From PNON01 sp964387025 (lineage in GTDB: Bacteria; Chloroflexota; Anaerolineae; Anaerolineales; Anaerolineaceae): 64,000 nt of DNA. Positions 52,617 to 62,241 of the stretch are shown one piece after another (position 1 is the stretch's first letter; every line of letters starts with the position of its first letter). The stretch spans positions 124,001 through 188,000 of the forward strand of contig CAYLUZ010000001.1 in assembly GCA_964387025.1 (NCBI GenBank), in the 5' to 3' direction. The notes beneath the pieces are model-generated. The model saw nothing but the letters and a program-made list of their open reading frames with translations. It searched no databases and was not told the DNA's origin. The translations under genes and the position numbers were made by a program.

Positions 52617-53561
52617 ATGAATAACATCATCGAAGTGATTAGTTTGGTAAAGGAATTTGGGTCAAAACGTGCCATCAATAATCTATCGTTTACGGTCAGC
52701 CCAGGTGAAGTATTCGGGTTGCTGGGTCCAAATGGGGCAGGGAAAACAACCACCATTCGAGTATTGAATGGGTTGCTGCCAGCAACAAACGGGGTGGTCC
52801 GAATATTTAGGGAAAACCCCATTACTTCCGGGGAGATGGTCCGCTCGCGGGTTGGAGTGCTCACAGAAACGCCAGCCCTGTATGAACGACTAAGTGCTCA
52901 TGAAAACTTGCTGTTCTCTGGTCGATTAGCCGGCGTTCCTGAAACAGAGTTGGAGCAGCGCATATCAGAGATAATGAAGTTCTTCGATCTGGAAGATCGT
53001 ATAAAAGATAAATGTGCCGGTTTCAGCAAGGGAATGAAACAGCGCATGGCACTGGCTCGAGCTTTGCTCCATCGCCCCGAATTGATCTATCTGGATGAAC
53101 CTACTTCCAGCCTGGATCCAGAATCTGCACAACAAGTAAATGACTTGATCGATAAGATCAGCCACGAAAACGGACAAACAGTATTTTTATGCACGCACAA
53201 CCTGGTGGAGGCACAAAGGTTGTGTGACCGGGTGGCAGTGATCAATAATGGAGAGTTGTTGGCGCTGGGTACCATGGAAGACCTGGCAAAATCATTATTT
53301 CCGGGAGTCTGGGTGGAGATTGAGTTCCTGCACCAGCTTGCTAAAGATATGGCTGTGGAAATTAATGATCTCCCTGGTGTTCAACAACTAAAGCCGGAGG
53401 GAAGTGTGCTGCATATCCAGGTGGCAGACAAGCCAGCGATAGCGGATATCATTATGCGCCTATCTTCGGTCAACGCCAGGATCACGCGTGTTACTCCTCG
53501 AGAAGTCACCCTTGAAGAGGTCTATTTTGCATTACAAAATCATCAGTCAGGTGCATTATGA
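52617..53561 (+). CDS. ABC transporter ATP-binding protein
   Basis: The 314-residue ATPase has Walker A GPNGAGKT (residues 37-44), the signature FSKGMKQRMAL and Walker B LIYLDEPTSSLD, plus a C-terminal extension common in ABC-2 exporters. The permease follows with a 4-base overlap. In YtrA-regulated operons such exporters often answer envelope-active compounds, but the substrate here is unknown. Confidence 0.94.
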   Translation: MNNIIEVISLVKEFGSKRAINNLSFTVSPGEVFGLLGPNGAGKTTTIRVLNGLLPATNGVVRIFRENPITSGEMVRSRVGVLTETPALYERLSAHENLLFSGRLAGVPETELEQRISEIMKFFDLEDRIKDKCAGFSKGMKQRMALARALLHRPELIYLDEPTSSLDPESAQQVNDLIDKISHENGQTVFLCTHNLVEAQRLCDRVAVINNGELLALGTMEDLAKSLFPGVWVEIEFLHQLAKDMAVEINDLPGVQQLKPEGSVLHIQVADKPAIADIIMRLSSVNARITRVTPREVTLEEVYFALQNHQSGAL

Positions 53562-54385
53562 AAACTAGAAGTATTTGGGCGATCGCCCGTAAGGACCTCA
53601 TGGAGGTGCAGCAGAATTCCATGGCTTGGAAACCGGCGATCATCGTACCGTTTGTTTTTTTTGTCCTGATTCCGGTTGTGATATTAGTAATGCCTGGAAT
53701 ACCGTTTTTTCAAAAGCAGGCGTTCAGTTCCAATGTCTCCATTGAACAAATCCGGTCGGTTCTTCCGGCTGAGATCCTCTCATTAATTGCCGGGAAAACA
53801 GATGCCCAAATCTTTCCTTTCATTTTTCTGGGTTATCTTTTTGCGCCTATGTTCCTTATCATGCCATTGATGCTATCTTCAATTGTTGCAGCAGAATCGT
53901 TCGCCGGGGAAAGGGAGAGAAAGACATTGGAAGGCCTTCTTTATAGCCCGGCTTCAGATATTGAGCTTTTCTTGGGGAAGGTGTTGGCGGCATTATTTCC
54001 TGCTCTACTTGTATCCTGGATCAGTTTTATAGTGTATACGGTCATTATCAACGCGCTTGGATATCCTTTGATGGGCGAGGTTTGGTTTCCGCTCAATTCC
54101 TGGTGGCCTTTAATCTTTTGGATCACTCCCGCAATTGCAGTATTAGGTATTTCTGTTACTGTTTTAGTTTCTTCCAAAGTCAACACATTTATGGAAGCAT
54201 ATCAATCAGGAGCGGGGTTGGTCGTTCTGGTTTTGGGTTTGGTCGTTGGACAGGCAACTGGAATTATTTACTTGAATGTTCCGATAGGAATGCTGGTTGG
54301 ACTGGTGTTTTGGTTGATCGACGCGGTGTTGATCTGGTTTTGTTTGAAGGCGTTCAAGCGTAGTCAATTAATTGGAAAACTATAA
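53558..54385 (+). CDS. ABC-2 type permease
   Basis: The 275-residue protein has about six membrane helices and begins MKTRSIWAIARKDLMEVQQN, typical of ABC-2 permeases whose first segment is cytoplasmic and basic. The ESFAGERERKTLEGLLYSPASDIELFLGKVLAAL loop is the conserved cytoplasmic block of NatB-like exporters. A single permease gene implies a homodimer. Confidence 0.92.
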   Translation: MKTRSIWAIARKDLMEVQQNSMAWKPAIIVPFVFFVLIPVVILVMPGIPFFQKQAFSSNVSIEQIRSVLPAEILSLIAGKTDAQIFPFIFLGYLFAPMFLIMPLMLSSIVAAESFAGERERKTLEGLLYSPASDIELFLGKVLAALFPALLVSWISFIVYTVIINALGYPLMGEVWFPLNSWWPLIFWITPAIAVLGISVTVLVSSKVNTFMEAYQSGAGLVVLVLGLVVGQATGIIYLNVPIGMLVGLVFWLIDAVLIWFCLKAFKRSQLIGKL

Positions 54386-54399
54386 GATTGGAGTATTAT

Positions 54400-54624
54400 A
54401 TGGAAGAGCAGTTACTCTGGGAATACAGAGTGCAGAATTTTGGAAACGTTTGGAAATCTTATAAACCAGAAGAAATGGCCGCCGAATTAAACCTCTGGGG
54501 GGAGCAGGGTTGGGAGGTTGTCTCGGCTTCTGTTACTCCCAGCAGCACAATAACTGTCATTGCGAAACGGCCATTGTCGGAGTTCGAAAGACGCAGGCGG
54601 TCCAGACCAGACTATAATTCATAG
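54400..54624 (+). CDS. Small hypothetical protein (DUF4177-like)
   Basis: From the ATG at 54400 (TTGGAG upstream) the protein has 74 residues. WEYRVQNFGNVW, then a helix, then LNLWGEQGWEVVSASV and ITVIAKRP match the pattern of small DUF4177-type proteins (two strands, helix, strands). The C-terminus is arginine-rich. It is the last gene of the GntR operon. Confidence 0.78.
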   Translation: MEEQLLWEYRVQNFGNVWKSYKPEEMAAELNLWGEQGWEVVSASVTPSSTITVIAKRPLSEFERRRRSRPDYNS

Positions 54625-54693
54625 AACTTTTGTTCTACTTACAATATTATTAGGATATTAGACAAAATAAAATAATTAGATTACACTTTATCT

Positions 54694-55992
54694 ATGCCGC
54701 CTCGAAATACAGGGCAATTAGATACAGATACCCGGCGTTATCTCCATCAATTAATCAAACTGGTGGAGATAAGCCTTACTTTAAACTCCACCAAAGAACC
54801 CGAGGAATTGCTTCAATCAATCATTCAAACAGCAACCGATTTACTGGATTGTGAAGTTGCATCAATACTACTCTACGATCCGGAATCGAAGAAGCTTCAT
54901 TTTGCTGCTGCAACTGGCACCAATCAACAATTACTGGCTGAGATTCCTGTTCCCAGCGATCAGAGTATCGCCGGTTATGTCTTTAGGGAAAAGAAACCAA
55001 TCCTGGTTCCTGATGTCCATAATGATCCCAGGCATTACGATCTGGTCAGTGAAGAAGTTCACTTTCGTCCCCGAAACATGGTGTGTGTTCCAATGCTGAT
55101 CCGGGATCAGGTTACTGGAGTACTTGAGGCATTAAACAAAATGGAGGGTGTTTTCTCTAAGGATGATGCTGATATTCTGGCAATCATCGCGTCTCAGGCT
55201 GCTGTAGCCATTCAGAATGCCCGTCAAATGCAGGCACTTCAAAATGCATATTCTGAAATTCGTCGGGCTGATGATATTAAATCTCGTTTTCTCGCTCTGG
55301 CATCTCATGAGTTGAGGACTCCTTTGCAGCATGTACTCGGATATGCCGGTTTGCTGCTCGAATCTGAAAACCAGGATGTGATTGAAAAAGCCGACCATGT
55401 TGTGAAGGCCGGCAACCGGATGAAGGCAATCATAGAATCAATGACCAGCCTTGACTTGATCCGCCAGGGTAAAATGGAAACCGCGTTCAAATTACAGCCC
55501 TTACAGGGAATTCTCGAGAAAGCTTTACAAGAAAAAAGACACGATATTATTGATCACAGGCATCTGGTCGAATGGCATGTTCCCATGCAGCCTATCATTA
55601 TTAAAGCGGATGAGAAAGCTCTTACCCAGGTATTTATCAATATCCTAGATAACGCCATTCGTTTTACCCCGGACAATGGTCAAATATCCATAGATGCCAA
55701 GCATGAAAACAATACTGTACTGATATCCATTTCCGATAGCGGGGTGGGTATTCCTGAAGAAGATCTTGAGAATGTATTTAAAGACTTCTACCAAATTGAA
55801 CAGCATCTTACCCGGACGCACGAAGGGCTTGGATTGGGATTGACCATTGCCAGGGGAATAGTGAATATGCATGGTGGGAAGATCTGGGCTGTGAGAAATG
55901 GCGGTATAGGCGGGACAACCCTCCATGTTTTATTACCCCAGGGGAAGCTGCCGTCAACGGGTACACTCAAGCGGATCATAGCACAGACTTAA
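54694..55992 (+). CDS. GAF-domain sensor histidine kinase
   Basis: The 432-residue cytoplasmic protein has a GAF domain (about residues 38-180), a dimerisation/phosphoacceptor helix FLALASHELRTPLQH (H205) and a HATPase domain with DNAIRFTPDNGQI, SDSGVGIPEEDLENVFKDF and GLGLGLTIARGIV. There is no membrane segment, so it senses an internal signal. No response regulator is adjacent. Its 3' end overlaps the convergent PEP-binding-domain gene by 17 bases. Confidence 0.94.
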   Translation: MPPRNTGQLDTDTRRYLHQLIKLVEISLTLNSTKEPEELLQSIIQTATDLLDCEVASILLYDPESKKLHFAAATGTNQQLLAEIPVPSDQSIAGYVFREKKPILVPDVHNDPRHYDLVSEEVHFRPRNMVCVPMLIRDQVTGVLEALNKMEGVFSKDDADILAIIASQAAVAIQNARQMQALQNAYSEIRRADDIKSRFLALASHELRTPLQHVLGYAGLLLESENQDVIEKADHVVKAGNRMKAIIESMTSLDLIRQGKMETAFKLQPLQGILEKALQEKRHDIIDHRHLVEWHVPMQPIIIKADEKALTQVFINILDNAIRFTPDNGQISIDAKHENNTVLISISDSGVGIPEEDLENVFKDFYQIEQHLTRTHEGLGLGLTIARGIVNMHGGKIWAVRNGGIGGTTLHVLLPQGKLPSTGTLKRIIAQT

Positions 55993-58315
55993 TGTAAGCG
56001 ACTGCTTTTCCTTTGATATCATCCATCGCTAATACCAACCGGTGCTCTGGACGATAATCTGCCACGTTGATCACCCGTAAGTAGTCTTCCAGTTTTGTCG
56101 TATCTGGTAAAAAAGCCAGAAGGTGGTTGGGTAACCCATCAAAGAATTTCCTATTGAACTGCATATCCGGATGATCCAGGTAGATTGCCAGTGGATATAT
56201 TTGCGATTCAAGCAGGTCCTGGAAGAAATGCGTTCCAAACGATGGTTCTGGTGCATTTCCATATCCTTCGCCTGTCACTTCTACTAATGCACGGCTGTTA
56301 TAAATATCTCCGTAATTTACATTGAGTCCCAGGTCTGTATTGGTAGTTCCCCACCTGCCGGGGCCAACGCATATGAACACATCTTTTATCAGTAGTGTGT
56401 TCAGTTTTCCAATTGCCCGGCACAGTTCCACCCGTTGTTGTTCAGATTCCAGGGCATAATACTTCTCAGGAGGGATGTAAATAACATATTGAATATCTGG
56501 AATTAACCCTTCGGGAACCATAAAATTAGTGGAAAATATGACTTCATCGTCCTCTAGATTGATTGGGATCTGAACGTGTGCTGCCATTTCCAGCTGGCTC
56601 TGAGGTCTACATTGAAGGATGGTGATATCAACTTCCGGTTTTTCCGCCATTAGGTCTTTGATTTGGGCTGTAAACTCAACATCAACCGGGGCTTGATATT
56701 GAGTTTCTAGTGTATGAAGTATGTGCCGCATATCTGCAGCAAAAGTGGTTCTTTTCAGAAAGTCTTCCATCGTGATTACCAGATCAGAGATCTTCCCCCC
56801 GATCACCGTTGAACGAATGGAACTGTAGTATCCATCCTGATCAACTTGGGCAATATATCTTAATGCTTCGTAACTTTCATCAAGTACGTCGGCTATGGAG
56901 ACCACAGAAAATTCATTCTTCTTCAGGTCGATCAGATCAATGAATTGCTGTGAATACCTGCGGATGGCTTCGGGTGATGAGTTCGGGCGTAGCAATGGGT
57001 GGCTTAAAGCAACCAGCCTTGGATAATCATTTCCAACTCGGTCAACTGCCCTTGTCCCCATTCCCCAAACCAGTCGGATAAATCCATCCTCGCGCCGAAT
57101 CTGCGGGGCCCACCGATAAAGATTCCTGCTAAATGCCACCCCGGCTGACTGTGGAAAGAAATAATCTCTAAACTTTTCGCCTTTTACAACCTGGATAAGA
57201 ATTGCCATCCTTTCGTCGTAATCCTGTAATCCTTTGCTTCGACGATATAATAATGCGTTAGGGTTTAGCGTTGAAGAATAGATCCGTGCGATTGCGCTGG
57301 TAATTTCCGCTAGGTTTTCATCCACCTTCCCCTGGTTGGCGCAAAAGAAGCTGTCGTATTTTCCTGCAAATGATGTCCCGAAATTATCTTCCAATAAGCT
57401 CGATGATCGGACAATGAGCGGTTTATTCCCGATCTTTAGTAAAATACTTTCCAGCTTATCGATCACCTCTGTCGGGAATATTCCTTTTACAAAATCTTTC
57501 TCTATATCCGGAAACTCTGACCGCATTTGTTCTTCTGGTTTGTATTTCTGGTCATTCCAGTGGACTAAAGAATTTAATTCCATGAAAGAATAAAATATAT
57601 CAGCACCTAAATAAAATGTTTCTGGAATGCTAACAGTTGATTTAATTTCTTTTTCTGCAAGAGTTTGAAGTATTCTGAAAGCAAGCAGCATACCCGCTGC
57701 TTTTCCTCCTATCCGCCCGTTGCCAATCTTGTGGCGGCGTATCTCATACAGGTCGTTTACAGTAAACCACTCTCGGGCAACATTGATATACCTTAGCTGG
57801 TCGCTAATGAGGTTGCGAATAAGAACTACTTTCAGTTCACTTAATCGGGGGATAAGCTTTACTTTATCCTCATCAGGCATTCTTTCGATAATCATGGCTT
57901 GTTCAAGGATAAGGTCCTGGGGAGCTAATTCCGGATTAATGGATAAAAGCGAATCCCGCGCTTCGACACCATGTTCCTGTAATACACTTGCTATGATATC
58001 TTCGAGAGCGTGAATATCAAGGTTTACGCTAAAATAATAATCTGTTAGTTGGTCGCGCATAAAACAAAGGCGCATTTCCCAAATTTCATTTGATTCTTCC
58101 TGCAGTGGGTCGTTTATTCCTTCCCGCTGCTGAGATTGTGTAGCTGCCAATCGCACTTCATCTTCGAAAAATTCCCTCTGTAAAATACCCTGTGAATACA
58201 TCGTCTTTCGCATTCTAGAACGAATTCTTCCACCAAGAATTGGGTATTGGATTAAAGTGAGATGCGTTGTCAATAGTCTATCAGATGCAGCAGGGAGAAA
58301 ATTATAAGGTAGCAT
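55976..58315 (-). CDS. PEP/pyruvate-binding-domain protein (PPDK N-terminal-like)
   Basis: The 779-residue protein starts with about 200 residues of unknown helical sequence. Then comes the ATP-grasp half of the pyruvate-phosphate-dikinase N-terminal domain: KIGNGRIGGKAAGMLLAF, PLIVRSSSLLEDNFGTSFAGKYDSF and finally DVEFTAQ with ILQCRPQSQ. The swivelling phosphohistidine domain (TGGxxSHAAI-type) and the PEP-binding barrel are missing, so it cannot catalyse the PPDK reaction by itself. The last 150 residues include the GPGRWGT segment, seen in related stand-alone proteins of unknown function. It could be a phosphotransferase for another partner. Confidence 0.82.
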   Translation of the reverse strand: MLPYNFLPAASDRLLTTHLTLIQYPILGGRIRSRMRKTMYSQGILQREFFEDEVRLAATQSQQREGINDPLQEESNEIWEMRLCFMRDQLTDYYFSVNLDIHALEDIIASVLQEHGVEARDSLLSINPELAPQDLILEQAMIIERMPDEDKVKLIPRLSELKVVLIRNLISDQLRYINVAREWFTVNDLYEIRRHKIGNGRIGGKAAGMLLAFRILQTLAEKEIKSTVSIPETFYLGADIFYSFMELNSLVHWNDQKYKPEEQMRSEFPDIEKDFVKGIFPTEVIDKLESILLKIGNKPLIVRSSSLLEDNFGTSFAGKYDSFFCANQGKVDENLAEITSAIARIYSSTLNPNALLYRRSKGLQDYDERMAILIQVVKGEKFRDYFFPQSAGVAFSRNLYRWAPQIRREDGFIRLVWGMGTRAVDRVGNDYPRLVALSHPLLRPNSSPEAIRRYSQQFIDLIDLKKNEFSVVSIADVLDESYEALRYIAQVDQDGYYSSIRSTVIGGKISDLVITMEDFLKRTTFAADMRHILHTLETQYQAPVDVEFTAQIKDLMAEKPEVDITILQCRPQSQLEMAAHVQIPINLEDDEVIFSTNFMVPEGLIPDIQYVIYIPPEKYYALESEQQRVELCRAIGKLNTLLIKDVFICVGPGRWGTTNTDLGLNVNYGDIYNSRALVEVTGEGYGNAPEPSFGTHFFQDLLESQIYPLAIYLDHPDMQFNRKFFDGLPNHLLAFLPDTTKLEDYLRVINVADYRPEHRLVLAMDDIKGKAVAYIKSVL

Positions 58316-58375
58316 ATTTTTATTATAGCAAACTGATGGATATGGTTTATAGGATGAATAAGGTTCGTGCCGGAA

Positions 58376-58407
58376 AATAAAAAGATGGCGGAAATAACCG
58401 CCACCTT
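58376..58407 (-). terminator. Terminator of dnaN
   Basis: AAGATGGCGG (58382-58391) pairs with CCGCCACCTT (58398-58407) with one A-C mismatch and a six-base loop; on the minus strand a T-rich run follows. Confidence 0.85.
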
Positions 58408-58425
58408 AATGAATAATCTTATATC

Positions 58426-59553
58426 TTACAAATGCATTGGCATGATGACGTGAGTAAAGCTATCATCACCTACGGGGTGTATGACGCCCGGTGTATTTGC
58501 AGCTGTTGTCTCCAGGGCGACATTCGGCGATTTGATTACTTCCAACACTTCGCGTAGAAACCTTACATTGAATGCAATGAGCAGGGGAATTCCTTCGATG
58601 GTTGCATCTAGCACCACATCAGAAGAACCGGTTTCTTCGTTGGCGGCGTTCATTTCCACAATACTGACCTGGTCATCACCCATCGGCTTGAGGTTTACCC
58701 TGGCTACATTTGATCCTTCCCGGGCAAAGACTTCCACTTGTTTACAGGCTTTGAGCATGCTAGAAGTGGATAGAATGGTTCTGGTTTTATAGTTTCTCGG
58801 AATGATCTGATTAAAATCCGGGAATTTTCCTTCTATCATCTGCGAAGCAAGTTCTACGTCCTTAAGAGTAAATATCACCTGTCCCCTTCCGGCCGGAATG
58901 GTCATGGTGACAGATTGTTCACTTCCCTCAGCTATCCGTGCCAGTTCACTTAATGCCTTGGCGGGAATAATGACCGAAAGAGGAGCGGCCACCGGAGATG
59001 ATAATGCGGCCGTCTTCACTGAAATGCGAAAACCGTCCGCTGCCGCCATGGTCATTTCGTTATCAACAATGGACAATTGTGCGCCCATAAGCACCGGTCG
59101 GGCTTCATCAGGGGATGCTGCAAAAACTACCTGTTGGATCATTTCCTTCAGATCTGCGACATTCAAAACTACGCCTGAATCCGGATCCGGGACGGGCATG
59201 GGGGGGAATTCCTGCGAATCGATTCCTTTAATATCGCTGGAAGTTGTTGTGCATTTAATCTCGATGCTTTGGGTGCGTGAATTTAATGTTAACCAGAGGA
59301 TCTCGTTCGGTAAGGTGTTTACCAGATCCGTCAATGTCCTTGCTGGTATGGTAATAGAGCCTTCCTCTTCAATTTTTGCCCCTATCCAGCAGGTTATACC
59401 CATTTCCAGGTTTGTTGCTGAAAGGCGTAATCTCCCCTCGTCGGTAGCTAATAATACGTTTGAAAGAACCGGGAGGGTGCTTCTAGAAGCTACTGCTCGT
59501 GAAACGATGCTTAATCCATGTGCCAGGTTTTGTTGCGAGACGGATACTTTCAT
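58426..59553 (-). CDS. dnaN: DNA polymerase III beta sliding clamp
   Basis: The 375-residue protein has the clamp's three-domain layout: MKVSVSQQNLAHGLSIVSRAVASRSTLPVLSNVLLATDEGRLRLSATNLE, the FSGVINR-like centre with VVFAASPDEARPVLMGAQ and ADGFRISV, and the C-terminal VIMPMHL, the family's terminal M-P-M-R/H-L. The ring holds polymerase on DNA. dnaA is not next to it, as it would be in many bacteria. HerA is divergent. Confidence 0.97.
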   Translation of the reverse strand: MKVSVSQQNLAHGLSIVSRAVASRSTLPVLSNVLLATDEGRLRLSATNLEMGITCWIGAKIEEEGSITIPARTLTDLVNTLPNEILWLTLNSRTQSIEIKCTTTSSDIKGIDSQEFPPMPVPDPDSGVVLNVADLKEMIQQVVFAASPDEARPVLMGAQLSIVDNEMTMAAADGFRISVKTAALSSPVAAPLSVIIPAKALSELARIAEGSEQSVTMTIPAGRGQVIFTLKDVELASQMIEGKFPDFNQIIPRNYKTRTILSTSSMLKACKQVEVFAREGSNVARVNLKPMGDDQVSIVEMNAANEETGSSDVVLDATIEGIPLLIAFNVRFLREVLEVIKSPNVALETTAANTPGVIHPVGDDSFTHVIMPMHL

Positions 59554-59665
59554 TATTAACCCTCATTATTCGAGATTATTAAATAAGTATACAAGAAAAT
59601 GTGGAATTTAAGAAATGTTTCAGACATATTTTACTCGATAGCTCAAATTTTTGAAAACTCTATTC

Positions 59666-59674
59666 TGCTATAAT
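59666..59674 (+). promoter_or_regulatory. Extended -10 promoter of the HerA-like gene
   Basis: TGCTATAAT (59666-59674) is an extended -10 element, 46 bases before the start at 59720. A -35 match at the right spacing is poor. Confidence 0.5.
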
Positions 59675-59719
59675 AATACTTAATCAGGTTATACCTTCAT
59701 TTCCCGCAGAGGAGATACT

Positions 59720-62230
59720 ATGGACCCCAGTAAGCTGTTTTATTTAGGCCGAAAATTCGATCTATCCACCGGTAAATCCACATCGGATACTGTTTATTAT
59801 GATCCAGCCGATCTTACCACCCATGGAGTAGTCACCGGTATGACCGGCTCAGGCAAGACGGGTTTATGTATCGGTTTATTAGAAGAAGCGGCTTTACAGC
59901 ATATCCCTGCGATCATCATCGACCCCAAAGGCGACCTGACCAACCTTGTGCTCCATTTCCCCAATCTCTTACCTTCAGATTTTCAACCCTGGGTTGACCC
60001 GGATGCGGCTCGGAAGGCTGGTAAAACCGTGGAAACGCTCTCACAGGAGACAGCCAAATCCTGGAGCGATGGTTTGACCGCTTGGGGAATAGGTTCGGAT
60101 CGTATCAAAGCCTTGTCTGATTCTGTTCAATTTTGTATATACACTCCCGGATCCGATTCCGGTGTACCGGTAAGTATTCTCTCCAACTTGAAAGCCCCTG
60201 AACTTTCCTGGAAAGGAAACCGCGAAGTGCTGATGGAAAAGATCATAAGCACGGTCTCCGCTCTGCTTGGTCTGGTAGGGCTGGAAGATATTGACCCGGT
60301 CCGTTCGCGGGAACATATTCTGCTGACAAATATTTTTCAGAATGCCTGGAGCCAGGGTAAAGACCTCGATCTGTCAGAACTCATCCTGCAGACACAGAGT
60401 CCGCCTTTTGAAAAACTGGGGGTCTTTCCAATGGATAGGTTCTACCCGGAAAAAGACCGTACTGAGCTGGCCATGCTGCTGAATAATATCCTTGCTTCCC
60501 CGTCCTTTCAGATCTGGATGACTGGTGATGGATTGGATATTGGAAAGATGTTATACGCTCCTAACGGTACTCCCCGGCATTGTATTTTCTATATCGCGCA
60601 CTTATCTGATACAGAGCGCATGTTTTTTGTCACCTTGCTGTATTCATCCATCGAATCCTGGATGCGGCAGCAAACTGGCACAAGCGGATTGCGTGCACTG
60701 GTCTATTTTGATGAGATCATGGGTTATCTGCCGCCCGTGAGCAATCCACCTTCTAAAAACGTAATTCTGCGATTATTGAAACAGGCGCGTGCTTTTGGGG
60801 TGGGGTTACTCCTGGCTACTCAAAACCCGATCGACGTGGATTACAAGGCACTCTCCAATGCAGGGACCTGGTTCATTGGCAAGCTTCAAACTGACCAGGA
60901 TAAGCAGCGATTATTGGATGGATTGGAAGGTGTGGCTGGAGGATTGGATCGTAATAGATTTGATAACCTCATTTCATCCCTCGGGAAACGGACTTTCCTG
61001 CTACACAATGTTCACGAATCTGTACCCCAGGTCATGCAAACCCGCTGGGCTATGAACTTCCTCGCAGGTCCTTTGACCCGCATTCAAATTCCAGCATTAA
61101 ACAAGCTTGTTGGCGTTGTGTCTTCGTTAACCAAAGGTTCTTCCTCCTCTTCCACGATGAATAGCGGACCTTCTTCAGCAGGAGCTTCCGCTATACCTGT
61201 TTTCATGCAGGAAAATGGTACTTCTTCTTCCAGTGAATTCACCAGCACCCGTCCATCCGTTCCAAAAGGAATTGACGAATATTTCATGCCAAATAATCTG
61301 ACCCTTTCAGAGAGTGCATCTGTATCCAAAGCATCTTTGTCCTCTGGGTCAACTGAACCGCGCTTGGTTTATCGTCCGGCGATCATTGGCCAGGTACAGA
61401 TACGCTATCTGGACCGCCGATATAACCTTGACCAAGTGGTGAGTAAAGCGGTCCTGGTAATAAATCCGGATAAGCGCGGAATGATCCATTGGGAGAGTTT
61501 TGCTTCTTCGCCGTTTAAACCCAATGATTTGACCGGTCGATTGGATCCTCGCGGGGTTTATGCATCTCTTGACCAGCCATTGTCAGACGTAAGAGCCATG
61601 GGGTCAATTCAAAAAGATTTCGCGGATTGGGTATTTCAAACGGGAGAAATGCGCTTACTGGCTAATTTATCGCTAAAGGTATTTGCCTCACCGGATAAAA
61701 GTGAAGCTGAATTCAAGGATCTCTGCCGAATTGCTGCAGAGTCATTCCTCAAAGAAGCCTTGTCAAAACTGGCTGATGCAAATAAGAAAAAACTGGCAGT
61801 CCTCCAGGATAAACTGGACAAAGAAGAAAGGGAGCTGGCCCGCGACAAATCCGAACTAAGCCAGCGGACGATGGAAGAGGTCGGCTCAGGGTTGGAGACT
61901 GTTTTGGGTCTTTTTGGCGGCAGGAAGCGCAGCGTAAGCACAAACTTAACCAAACGGCGGATGACTTCTTCTGCAAAAGCGAATGTGGAAGAATCTGTCG
62001 ATACCATTGCGGATATTAAGAAACAGATCGCTGAATTCGAAAAGGTTTACGAAACCGAAAAGGAAGCCATTCAGGAGAAATGGAAAAAAGTTGCAGATGA
62101 AACGACTTCCATACCGGTTGTTCCTTCAAGATCGAACATCTTCACAGAAGCATTCGGCGTGATTTGGCTGCCATATTACCAGGTACTTTCAGGCGGCCAA
62201 GCCCAGCTGTTGCCTGGATATAAATCTTAA
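59720..62230 (+). CDS. HerA/DUF853-like ATP-binding protein
   Basis: The 836-residue protein has a HerA/FtsK-type ATPase (Walker A GMTGSGKT at 40-47, then AIIIDPKGDLTNLVLHFP; Walker B ALVYFDEIMGYLPP; LATQNPIDVDYKALSNAGTWFIGKLQTDQD). The middle is Ser/Thr-rich. Residues about 690-800 form a long coiled coil rich in Glu and Lys. Members of this group act on DNA ends with nucleases or pump DNA; no nuclease gene is next to this one. The start at 59720 follows GAGGAG. Confidence 0.88.
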   Translation: MDPSKLFYLGRKFDLSTGKSTSDTVYYDPADLTTHGVVTGMTGSGKTGLCIGLLEEAALQHIPAIIIDPKGDLTNLVLHFPNLLPSDFQPWVDPDAARKAGKTVETLSQETAKSWSDGLTAWGIGSDRIKALSDSVQFCIYTPGSDSGVPVSILSNLKAPELSWKGNREVLMEKIISTVSALLGLVGLEDIDPVRSREHILLTNIFQNAWSQGKDLDLSELILQTQSPPFEKLGVFPMDRFYPEKDRTELAMLLNNILASPSFQIWMTGDGLDIGKMLYAPNGTPRHCIFYIAHLSDTERMFFVTLLYSSIESWMRQQTGTSGLRALVYFDEIMGYLPPVSNPPSKNVILRLLKQARAFGVGLLLATQNPIDVDYKALSNAGTWFIGKLQTDQDKQRLLDGLEGVAGGLDRNRFDNLISSLGKRTFLLHNVHESVPQVMQTRWAMNFLAGPLTRIQIPALNKLVGVVSSLTKGSSSSSTMNSGPSSAGASAIPVFMQENGTSSSSEFTSTRPSVPKGIDEYFMPNNLTLSESASVSKASLSSGSTEPRLVYRPAIIGQVQIRYLDRRYNLDQVVSKAVLVINPDKRGMIHWESFASSPFKPNDLTGRLDPRGVYASLDQPLSDVRAMGSIQKDFADWVFQTGEMRLLANLSLKVFASPDKSEAEFKDLCRIAAESFLKEALSKLADANKKKLAVLQDKLDKEERELARDKSELSQRTMEEVGSGLETVLGLFGGRKRSVSTNLTKRRMTSSAKANVEESVDTIADIKKQIAEFEKVYETEKEAIQEKWKKVADETTSIPVVPSRSNIFTEAFGVIWLPYYQVLSGGQAQLLPGYKS

Positions 62231-62241
62231 TATTTCATGCC

